53,886 nucleotides of DNA from Phenylobacterium sp. CCH9-H3 (GTDB lineage Bacteria > Pseudomonadota > Alphaproteobacteria > Caulobacterales > Caulobacteraceae): NCBI RefSeq assembly GCF_001557235.1, contig NZ_LSJI01000241.1:1-53886 (forward strand). The letters are read 5' to 3'. Below are positions 46,825 to 53,886 of the stretch, one piece after another (position 1 is the stretch's first letter; every line of letters begins with the position of its first letter). The notes under the pieces were generated by a model. The model did not search any database. It was not told where the DNA came from and saw only the letters and a list, made by a program, of their open reading frames with translations. The position numbers were made by a program, and so were the translations under genes.

Positions 46825-48465
46825 ATGACCTCCAGCCAGCCTCGGGACTTCACGCCTCTCGTCGACCTGCTCGCGGAGCGGGGAACCGGGCCGGTCCGCG
46901 AGCGCCGGCCGACCTACGTCGACCTCCTGCCGCCCTGCAACAGCGCCTGCCCGGCCGGGGAGAACATCCAGGCGTGGCTCGCCCTGGCCCAGGCCGGCCG
47001 CTACCGCGAGGCCTGGCTGACCCTGGTTGCGGACAACCCCCTTCCCGCCGTGCACGGCCGGGTCTGCTATCATCCCTGCGAGAGCCACTGCAATCGCGCC
47101 CAGCTCGACAGCGCTGTCTCGATCCACGCCGTGGAGCGGTTCCTCGGCGACGTGGCCGCCCGCGAGGGCTGGCGTCTGGCGCTCGAGACGCCGCCCTCGG
47201 GCAAGCGGGTCCTCATCGTGGGGGCGGGACCGAGCGGCCTTTCCGCCGCCTACCACCTGGCCCGCCAAGGCCATCAGGTGGAGATCCGCGACGCGGGTTC
47301 CGAGCCCGGGGGCATGATGCGCTTCGGCATCCCCGCCTACCGCCTGCCGCGTGAGCCGCTGCACCAGGAGGTGCGGGCGATCGAGGCGATGGGCGTCCGG
47401 ATCGTCCCGAACCACACGGTGGAAGACGTCCTCGCCGAGCGGGACGCGGGCCGCTTCGACGCGGTGTTCGTGGCGATCGGCGCCCAGATCGGCCGGCGCA
47501 TCGACCTTCCGGCCAGCGACGCTGCGCGGCTGCTGACCGCGGTCGGCCTGTTGCGCGGCTCCGCCAGCGGTCAGCCGCCGAAGCTCGGCCGGCGCGTGGT
47601 GGTGTACGGCGCCGGCAACACCGCCATGGACGCCGCTCGGACCGCACGGCGTCTGGGAGTCGAAGAGGCCCTGGTCGTGTTCGTCTCCGACCGCGCGCAC
47701 ATGGAAGCTCACGCCTTCGAGGCGGCGGAAGCGTCCGAAGAGGGCGTCAAGATCAGGTGGCTGACGCGCATCGCCGCGCTCGAGGCCGCGGGCCTCACCG
47801 TCGAGGAGATGGAGCTCGACGCCTCCGGTCGGCCGCAGCCGACCGGACGTTTCGAGACGCTCTCCGCCGATGCGGTGGTGCTCGCGCTGGGCCAGGAGGC
47901 CGACAGCGCCTTCCTCGGCAAGATCCCGGGGATCGCGTTCGAGCCGGACGGCGCCGTCACGGTCGACCGCAACTTGATGACCGGCTGCCCGGGGATCTTC
48001 GCCGGCGGCGACGTGGCGCCCGGCGAGCGGACCGTCACGGGCGCCGTCGGGCAGGGGAGGAAGGCGGCGCGCCGCATCCACGATTGGCTGAGCGGCCGGG
48101 TCGTGGAGCCGGCGCCCAAGCCCCCGCCCGTGTCCTTCAAGATGCTGCATCTGCCGGTCTACAGCGTCGCCGAGCGCGCCCGCCAGTCGGTGGCGTCCCC
48201 CGCCGAGCGCGTCGCCGGCTTCACCGAGGTTCAGGCGGGCTTCAGCGAACAGCAGGCGGCCTACGAGGCCAAGCGTTGCCTGTCCTGCGGCGTCTGCTTC
48301 GAGTGCGACCAGTGCTACGCCGCCTGCCCGGAGCAGGCGATCGAGAAGCTCGGACCCGGGCTGCGCTACCGCTTCCTGTACGACCGCTGCACCGGCTGCG
48401 CCGTCTGCTTCGAGACCTGCCCCTGCCACGCGATCGAAATGGTCCCCGAGCCGGACGGAAGGTGA
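46825..48465 (+). CDS. GltD-like FAD/NAD(P) oxidoreductase with N- and C-terminal [4Fe-4S] domains
   Basis: 546 aa. The N-terminal Fer4-type domain has LLPPCNSACPAGENIQAWL and GRVCYHPCESHCNR. The FAD site is LIVGAGPSGLSAAYHLARQG near residue 130, and the NAD(P) site VVYGAGNTAMDAARTARR near residue 260. A C-terminal ferredoxin domain carries eight cluster cysteines (CLSCGVCFECDQCYAACP, CTGCAVCFETCPCH). This is glutamate-synthase small-subunit architecture plus a ferredoxin tail, suited to passing electrons between ferredoxin and NAD(P)H. It ends six bases before the PFOR gene, so it is probably the PFOR's ferredoxin:NAD(P) partner (inference). Confidence 0.92.
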   Translation: MTSSQPRDFTPLVDLLAERGTGPVRERRPTYVDLLPPCNSACPAGENIQAWLALAQAGRYREAWLTLVADNPLPAVHGRVCYHPCESHCNRAQLDSAVSIHAVERFLGDVAAREGWRLALETPPSGKRVLIVGAGPSGLSAAYHLARQGHQVEIRDAGSEPGGMMRFGIPAYRLPREPLHQEVRAIEAMGVRIVPNHTVEDVLAERDAGRFDAVFVAIGAQIGRRIDLPASDAARLLTAVGLLRGSASGQPPKLGRRVVVYGAGNTAMDAARTARRLGVEEALVVFVSDRAHMEAHAFEAAEASEEGVKIRWLTRIAALEAAGLTVEEMELDASGRPQPTGRFETLSADAVVLALGQEADSAFLGKIPGIAFEPDGAVTVDRNLMTGCPGIFAGGDVAPGERTVTGAVGQGRKAARRIHDWLSGRVVEPAPKPPPVSFKMLHLPVYSVAERARQSVASPAERVAGFTEVQAGFSEQQAAYEAKRCLSCGVCFECDQCYAACPEQAIEKLGPGLRYRFLYDRCTGCAVCFETCPCHAIEMVPEPDGR

Positions 48466-48471
48466 GACGAC

Positions 48472-51400
48472 ATGGGCGACGCGTCGGACACGCCTCGAAC
48501 CGGCACGCTGGACGGCGGCGCCGCGGTCGCCCACGTCGCCTATCGCGTCAACGAGGTCTGCGCGATCTATCCGATCACCCCCTCGTCGACCATGGCCGAG
48601 CTCGCCGACGAGTGGGCGGTCCAGGGGCTGACGAACATCTGGGGCGACATTCCGATCGTCCAGGAGATGCAGAGCGAAGGCGGCGCCGCCGGGACGGTCC
48701 ATGGCGCGCTGCAGTCGGGAGCGCTGACCACGACCTTCACGGCGTCGCAGGGCCTGCTGCTGATGCTGCCGAACATGTTCAAGATTGCCGGGGAACTGAC
48801 CGCGACGGTCCTTCATGTCGCGGCTCGCGCCCTGGCGACCCAGGCGCTGTCGATCTTCGGCGACCACTCGGACGTGATGGCGACGCGCACGACGGGGTTT
48901 GCTCTACTGTCCTCCGGCAGCGTCCAGGAGGCGCATGATGCGGCGCTGATCGCCCAGGCGGCGACGCTCGAGGCGCGGGTCCCGTTCCTGCACTTCTTCG
49001 ACGGGTTCCGGACCTCGCACGAGATCAACAAGATCACCCTGCTCTCCGACGCGCAGATCCGGGCGATGATCGATCAGGACCTCGTGCGGGGGCACCGGGC
49101 CCGGGCGCTCAGCCCGGAGCACCCGTTCATCCGCGGGACCTCCCACAATCCCGACACCTTCTTCCAGGCGCGGGAGACGGTGAACCCCTACTATGCGCGG
49201 ACGCCGGGGATCGTTCAGGCCGCCATGGACCGGTTCGCCGCGCTCACCGGCCGCGCCTACCGATTGTTCGAGTATAATGGCTCCGCCGACGCCGATCGGG
49301 TCATCGTCCTGATGGGCTCCGGCGCGGAGACCGCCCGTGCGACCGCCGCCTCCCTGCGAACCGCCGGAGAGCGTGTCGGCGTCCTGCAGGTGCGCCTCTA
49401 CCGGCCGTTCGCGATCGAGCGGTTCCTGGAGGCCCTGCCCGAGTCCTGCCGGTCCGTGGCGGTGCTCGAACAGACCAAGGAGCCCGGGGCGCCCGGCGAG
49501 CCGCTGTATCTCGACGTGGTGGCCGCCTTGGCCCAAGCCGTGGCCCGGGGCGGGCGCGCGACGATGCCCCGGGTGATCGGCGGTCGCTACGGCCTGGGCT
49601 CGAAGAACTTCAACCCGGCGCAGGCCAAGGCGGTGTTCGACGAACTGAAGGCGGCGGAACCGAAGACCGGCTTCACCGTGGGCATCGAGGATGACATCTC
49701 CCGGACGAGCCTGACGGTCGATCCGGACTTCTCCCTCGAGGGGGACGATGTCGTCCGCGCCCTGTTCTTCGGCCTCGGGGCGGACGGCACGGTGGGCGCC
49801 AACAAGAACAGCGTGAAGATCATCGCGAAGGACCCGGCGATGTTCGCCCAGGGCTACTTCGTCTACGACTCGCACAAATCCGGCGCCCAGACGATCTCGC
49901 ACCTGCGCTTCGGCCGGCAGCCGATCCGCGCGCCGTACCTGCTCGAGTCGGCCAACTTCATCGCCTGCCACCAGGCCGGTTTCCTCGATCGCATCGACGT
50001 CCTGCAGCTGGCCTGCGAAGGTGGTGCGTTCCTGCTCAACACCCCCCATGGACCTGACACCGCCTGGGACAGCCTGCCGCGCGAGCTGCAGGCGCAGATC
50101 CTGGCGAAGAGGCTGCGGTTCTTCGTGATCGACGCGTCGAAGGTCGCCCGAGACAAGGGCCTTGGCGGGCGGATCAACACCGTGCTGCAGACCTGCTTCT
50201 TCGCGATCTCCGGCGTGCTGCCGCGCGAGACGGCGATCCGACGGATCAAGCAGTCCATCCAAGAGACCTACGGCGACCAGGGCGGAACCGTGGTGCGGCA
50301 GAACTTCGAGGCTGTCGACCACGCGCTCGCCAACCTCTTCGAGGTGGCGGCGCCCGCCGCCGTCACGAGCAGGTTCGAGCGGCCGCCCATCGTGCCGGCC
50401 CGCGCCCCGGCGTTCGTCCACGACGTCACCGCGCGCATGATGCGGGGTCGCGGCGACGACCTCCGCGTCAGCCAGCTGCCCGTCGACGGGACCTTCCCGT
50501 CGGGGACCGCAGCCTTCGAGAAGCGCAACATCTCCGATGTCGTGGCCGCCTGGGACCCGGACCTCTGCATCCAGTGCGGCCAATGCGGCTTCGCCTGCCC
50601 CCACAGCGTGATCCGCGCCAAGTACTATCATGAGGACGCCCTCGGGGCCGCGCCCGCCGGGTTCAAGTCGGCGCCGGTCAACACCCGCGGCAATCCAGAG
50701 GTCCGGTTCTCCCTGGAAGTCTACCTGGAGGACTGCACCGGCTGCGGCGTCTGCGTGGAGGCCTGTCCCGCCCACAGCCCTCGCGAGCCGGGGCGCAAGG
50801 CGATCAACCTGACGGACAAGGCGCCGATCCTGGAGGCGGGGCGAACGCAGATCGCCTTCTTCGAATCCCTGCCGGTGAACGACCGCGCCGGCGTCGACTT
50901 CGCCAACGTCCGCGGCGTGCAGTTCCTCGAGCCGCTGTTCGAGTTCTCGGGCGCCTGCGGCGGCTGCGGGGAGACGCCCTACCTCAAGCTGCTGTCGCAG
51001 CTGTTCGGGGATCGCCTGCAGATCGCCAACGCCACGGGCTGCTCGTCGATCTACGGCGGCAACCTGCCGGTCACCCCCTGGACCAAGGACGCGGCGGGCC
51101 GAGGGCCGGCCTGGTCCAATTCGCTGTTCGAGGACAACGCCGAGTTCGGCCTGGGCTTCCGCCTCGCCGCCGACAAGCACCGCCAGGTCGCAGGGGCCCT
51201 GCTGCGCCGGTTGGCGCCACGGGTCGGCGAGGACCTCGCGCAGGCCATCCTGGGCGCGTCACAGGAACGCGAGTCCGAGTTGCGCGCCCAGCGCGCGCGC
51301 GTCGAGGCGCTGAAGCGGAAGCTCGCCGCGATGGACGACGAGATGGCGCGCGACCTGCTTTCAGTGGTCGACCACCTGGTCCGCCGCAGCGTCTGGATCG

Positions 51401-52146
51401 TCGGCGGCGACGGCTGGGCCTACGACATCGGCTACGGCGGGCTCGACCACGTGCTGGCCAGCGGCCGCGACGTCAATCTGCTGGTGCTCGACACGGAGGT
51501 CTATTCCAACACCGGAGGCCAGGCGTCCAAGGCGACGCCGCTGGGCGCCGTGGCGAAGTTCGCCGCCGCCGGCAAGCGCGTGGCGCGCAAGGACCTCGCC
51601 CTGCAGGCCATCGCCTACGGCGACGTCTATGTCGCCCAGGTGGCGATGGGGGCCAATCCGCAGCACACGCTGCTCGCCTTCCGGGAGGCCGAAGCCTATT
51701 CGGGCCCCTCGCTCATCATCGCCTACAGCCACTGCATCGCCCACGGGTTCGACTTGCGCTACGGCCTGAGGCAGCAGGACTTGGCCGCGGCCAGCGGGTA
51801 CTGGCCGCTGTTCCGCTTCAATCCGGCCATGCGCCGTGCCGGCGAGCGGCCGTTCCGGCTGGATTCGCCGCGGCCAACGATCCCGTTCAAGGCCTACGCC
51901 TACAACGAACTGCGCTACCGGGCGCTCGCCAGCGCCGATCCGGCGGCGGCCGAGGAGCTGCTCGCCAAGGCGCAGCAGGTCGTCAGCGAGAAGTACCGGC
52001 AGTACGAGGAGCTGGCGAGCCGGGGCGGCGAATGCTTCCATCCCGACTGCGGCCATTGCGGCCCCGAGGCCGGGACTCCCCTGGGACACGCCCCCTTGAG
52101 CACGGAGCCGACCGATGGACCTCGCGACCCGCTACATGGGCCTTGA
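48472..52146 (+). CDS. nifJ: Pyruvate:ferredoxin (flavodoxin) oxidoreductase, single chain
   Basis: 1224 aa, normal for one-chain PFOR. Domain order: pyrimidine-binding domain I (GTLDGGAAVAHVAYRVNEV, YPITPSSTMAEL), domain II, gamma-type domain (FFGLGADGTVGANKNSVKII), ferredoxin domain with two [4Fe-4S] sites (CIQCGQCGFACPHSVIR; CTGCGVCVEACP), and TPP domain (ACGGCGETPYLKLL; GGDGWAYDIGYGGLDHV; DTEVYSNTGGQASKATPLG). It oxidises pyruvate to acetyl-CoA and CO2 with reduction of ferredoxin, an oxygen-sensitive reaction. The end overlaps the next gene by 32 bases. Acetate kinase at 25318 could complete an acetyl-phosphate route if a phosphotransacetylase exists. Confidence 0.96.
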   Translation: MGDASDTPRTGTLDGGAAVAHVAYRVNEVCAIYPITPSSTMAELADEWAVQGLTNIWGDIPIVQEMQSEGGAAGTVHGALQSGALTTTFTASQGLLLMLPNMFKIAGELTATVLHVAARALATQALSIFGDHSDVMATRTTGFALLSSGSVQEAHDAALIAQAATLEARVPFLHFFDGFRTSHEINKITLLSDAQIRAMIDQDLVRGHRARALSPEHPFIRGTSHNPDTFFQARETVNPYYARTPGIVQAAMDRFAALTGRAYRLFEYNGSADADRVIVLMGSGAETARATAASLRTAGERVGVLQVRLYRPFAIERFLEALPESCRSVAVLEQTKEPGAPGEPLYLDVVAALAQAVARGGRATMPRVIGGRYGLGSKNFNPAQAKAVFDELKAAEPKTGFTVGIEDDISRTSLTVDPDFSLEGDDVVRALFFGLGADGTVGANKNSVKIIAKDPAMFAQGYFVYDSHKSGAQTISHLRFGRQPIRAPYLLESANFIACHQAGFLDRIDVLQLACEGGAFLLNTPHGPDTAWDSLPRELQAQILAKRLRFFVIDASKVARDKGLGGRINTVLQTCFFAISGVLPRETAIRRIKQSIQETYGDQGGTVVRQNFEAVDHALANLFEVAAPAAVTSRFERPPIVPARAPAFVHDVTARMMRGRGDDLRVSQLPVDGTFPSGTAAFEKRNISDVVAAWDPDLCIQCGQCGFACPHSVIRAKYYHEDALGAAPAGFKSAPVNTRGNPEVRFSLEVYLEDCTGCGVCVEACPAHSPREPGRKAINLTDKAPILEAGRTQIAFFESLPVNDRAGVDFANVRGVQFLEPLFEFSGACGGCGETPYLKLLSQLFGDRLQIANATGCSSIYGGNLPVTPWTKDAAGRGPAWSNSLFEDNAEFGLGFRLAADKHRQVAGALLRRLAPRVGEDLAQAILGASQERESELRAQRARVEALKRKLAAMDDEMARDLLSVVDHLVRRSVWIVGGDGWAYDIGYGGLDHVLASGRDVNLLVLDTEVYSNTGGQASKATPLGAVAKFAAAGKRVARKDLALQAIAYGDVYVAQVAMGANPQHTLLAFREAEAYSGPSLIIAYSHCIAHGFDLRYGLRQQDLAAASGYWPLFRFNPAMRRAGERPFRLDSPRPTIPFKAYAYNELRYRALASADPAAAEELLAKAQQVVSEKYRQYEELASRGGECFHPDCGHCGPEAGTPLGHAPLSTEPTDGPRDPLHGP

Positions 52147-53119
52147 GCTGCGCAATCCCCTGATCGCCTCGGCCTCGCCGCTCAACGGCGAGCTCGGGGT
52201 CCTGCGGGCGCTCGAGGATCACGGCGCTGCCGCCGTCGTGCTGCCCTCCATCTTCGAGGAACAGCTCCTGGCCGAGCGGCGGGAGTTTGACCGGCTCAGC
52301 CAGGCGTCCGCGAGCGGGTTCGTCGAGGCCCAGACCTATTTCCCAGCCTACAGCGGCTATGGCTTTGGCCCGGAGCGCTACCTCGACATCCTGCGCCGCG
52401 CCAAGGCAGCCCTCGCCATCCCGGTGATCGCCAGCCTGAACGGCGTGACCGCCGAGGGCTGGGTGGATTATGCGCGCAGCCTGGACCAGGCCGGCGCCGA
52501 CGCGATCGAGCTCAACATCTATTCAGTTCCCACCGACCTCTCCCTCAGCGGCCGCGATGTCGAGCAGCAGCATCTCGACGTCCTCCAGGCGGTGAAGGCG
52601 TCCGTCCGCATACCCGTCGCGGTGAAGATCGGGCCCCACTTCAGCGCGACCGGCGCCATGGCGCAGGCGCTCGCCGCAGCCGGCGCCGATGGCCTGGTGC
52701 TGTTCAACCGTCTTTGTCAGCCAGACATCGACGTCGCGACGCTCCGATACGCGCCGGACTTCGAGCTCAGCACGCCCGCCGAGATGCGGTGGCCGCTGTT
52801 CTGGCTCGCCATCCTCCATGGTCGGACGCCCGCGTCGCTCGCGGCGAGCACCGGCGTCGACTCGGCCGATGATGTGTTCAAGTACCTGCTCGCCGGCGCC
52901 GACGTGGCGATGACGACCTCCGCCCTTCTGCGGCATGGCGTCCGCCACATGCGGACACTGCTCGAGGGGCTGGGCGCGCTGCTCATCGCCCGCGAGGTCG
53001 GCTCGCTCCAGGACATTCGCGGCCTGATGAGCCATCGTCGGCTTCAGACCCCGCCGGACGGCGCGCGCACGACCTACATTCGTACGCTGCAAGACTACAG
53101 GACGTGGCAGGTCGGATGA
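52115..53119 (+). CDS. Dihydroorotate dehydrogenase-like flavoprotein
   Basis: 334 aa TIM-barrel protein; GGAG seven bases before ATG, inside the end of nifJ (32-base overlap). N-terminal TRYMGLELRNPLIASASPL and LPSIFEEQL, SLNGVTAEGWVDYA, and the FMN region VKIGPHFSA...LVLFNRL are DHODH-like. However, this subgroup lacks the clear class 1 or 2 pattern and is commonly found beside PFOR, not in pyrimidine loci. It may use PFOR-linked electrons on an unknown substrate. Confidence 0.88.
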   Translation: MDLATRYMGLELRNPLIASASPLNGELGVLRALEDHGAAAVVLPSIFEEQLLAERREFDRLSQASASGFVEAQTYFPAYSGYGFGPERYLDILRRAKAALAIPVIASLNGVTAEGWVDYARSLDQAGADAIELNIYSVPTDLSLSGRDVEQQHLDVLQAVKASVRIPVAVKIGPHFSATGAMAQALAAAGADGLVLFNRLCQPDIDVATLRYAPDFELSTPAEMRWPLFWLAILHGRTPASLAASTGVDSADDVFKYLLAGADVAMTTSALLRHGVRHMRTLLEGLGALLIAREVGSLQDIRGLMSHRRLQTPPDGARTTYIRTLQDYRTWQVG

Positions 53120-53264
53120 TGCGGGCACGGCCCTCGGCGCGCCATGAACGGCGCCGCCAGTCTCGCCTGCTGCGCTGGCCGCACGGACCCGGGTCTTTGC
53201 GCTTGGTCAAGGCCCATACGACCGCGCGGTCCAGGGTGGCGGCTCTGAACAGGAGACCGCCCCG

Positions 53265-53636
53265 ATGTCGCGCACAGCCCTCATGCTCGCCGCTTTGCTC
53301 GGTCTCAGCGGGGGCGCGGCTGCCGCTCAGCCGCCGGCGGCTGACAGGCCCACGCCGATGAGCCCTGGGCATGAACTTGACGCCGCCCAGCTTCACGAGC
53401 GTTGCCGTCCCGTCGTCGGCTCGAAAATGGAGCCAAGGGAACGCCGGCATCACACCGCCAACGGAAGCACGGCCGCAACAACCCGCCTCGTGCCGCCCGC
53501 AATGATGGAGCCGCTGCACGAGGCGTGCGCTGCCAAACTCGTCGCCGAGGAGGCGGCCAAGGCCGCGGCTCCCGGGTCGATCCGGCGTTCCGGCGAAGAG
53601 GCCGCCAGGTCCAGCCGTCGCGAGGAGCGCCGCTAG
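53265..53636 (+). CDS. Small exported His/Cys protein, paralogue of 33055-33378
   Basis: 123 aa with a signal peptide (LMLAALLGLSGGAAAAQ). The mature part shares QLHERC...VGSKMEPRERRHH and MEPLHEACAAKLVAEEAAKAAAP with the protein at 33055. Compared with it, Met residues are fewer and the C-terminal tail is Arg-rich. No RBS stronger than AGGAG at ~10 bases. Function unknown; periplasmic metal binding is possible. Confidence 0.68.
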   Translation: MSRTALMLAALLGLSGGAAAAQPPAADRPTPMSPGHELDAAQLHERCRPVVGSKMEPRERRHHTANGSTAATTRLVPPAMMEPLHEACAAKLVAEEAAKAAAPGSIRRSGEEAARSSRREERR

Positions 53637-53886
53637 ACGGGCGCACCGACGAGGAGCCCACGCCGTTCCGACCGGCCATACGGCGCGCTGCGGCGCCGTG
53701 AACCTCGCGACGTATTCCACCTCGGCCGCCGAATCCCCGGGCTTGGCCCGCGGCGACGCGCTGCATTCGTGCGAAGCGGCGAGGTTCAGAAACCGGATCC
53801 CCATGGAGCGCCTTCGCTGACCACCGAAGGCGGAGCGCTGGGAGCACGGCTCTGGCGGACTCGGCGCTTGTCGGGTCAGCGGCGCC
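53637..53886. other. Right-end sequence without a supported gene
   Basis: Open frames on both strands here show no RBS, signal or family pattern. A CGTATT at 53722 has no matching GAGGG partner at 16-17 bases. A gene could begin beyond the window. Confidence 0.4.

Noticed and set aside
45958..48867. A 969-codon minus-strand open frame across GAPDH and the GltD-like gene
   Set aside because: Same codon-bias mirror effect; both plus-strand genes have clear motifs and ribosome binding sites.
52983..53804. Minus-strand open frame of 273 codons at the right end
   Set aside because: Low-complexity Arg/Ala/Gly product, no RBS, overlaps the well-supported small exported protein and the DHODH-like gene.

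Overview
The window is high-GC, densely coded DNA that looks like an alphaproteobacterial chromosome or large replicon. A Caulobacteraceae-like host (Caulobacter/Phenylobacterium type) is my best guess, but it rests on general protein flavour and base composition, not on a marker gene. I see no tRNA, rRNA, CRISPR array, transposase or integrase.

The left part (1-22.3 kb) is a metal, chiefly copper, resistance region. A Cus-type RND efflux operon (end of cusC, cusB with a fused CusF domain, cusA, cusF) is followed by a retropepsin-like/PDZ exported protein, an orphan CnrY-like small membrane protein, a membrane-anchored cytochrome c, an NTF2-like exported protein, a TonB-dependent receptor, a CopZ-like chaperone, two tiny hypothetical genes, the Tat-exported multicopper oxidase copA with copB, and a complete CnrY-CnrX-CnrH-type trio (anti-sigma, periplasmic metal sensor, ECF sigma). 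Next come a DUF411 protein, a DUF305 protein, a Cys-rich Csp-like copper storage protein, the copper P-type ATPase, CueR and a Met/His-tailed lipoprotein. Two regulatory layers can be read from the DNA. CueR-type operators with 19-bp spacers precede copZ and the ATPase gene. A different bipartite motif, NGAGGG-N16/17-CGTAT, precedes the CnrY genes, copA, the cytochrome c gene and the protease-like gene, and is the likely promoter of the CnrH-like sigma factor.

The middle part (22.4-39.6 kb) holds an accessory FtsH, a DUF6629-like membrane protein, acetate kinase, a second copA-copB pair with a Sec-type signal, small membrane proteins, an archaeal-type S-adenosylmethionine synthetase interrupted by a one-base frameshift, an enoyl-CoA hydratase, a Bax-inhibitor-1 protein, a small exported His/Met protein, PEP synthase coupled to a circularly permuted ATP-grasp protein, a PlsC acyltransferase and a Fic protein with an AT-rich, repeat-bearing upstream region.

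The right part (39.8-53.9 kb) carries a UbiB-family kinase, an ECF sigma factor with a Cys-containing tail behind a perfect FNR/FixK box (TTGAT-N4-ATCAA), two very small His-rich or Cys-rich genes, an MFS transporter, cyclopropane-fatty-acid synthase, an archaeal-type (type II) glyceraldehyde-3-phosphate dehydrogenase, and a run of a GltD-like flavo-iron-sulfur oxidoreductase, single-chain pyruvate:ferredoxin oxidoreductase and a dihydroorotate-dehydrogenase-like protein. Acetate kinase, PEP synthase, PFOR and the FNR box together suggest an oxygen-limitation metabolic module next to the metal-resistance block. That joint function is inference.
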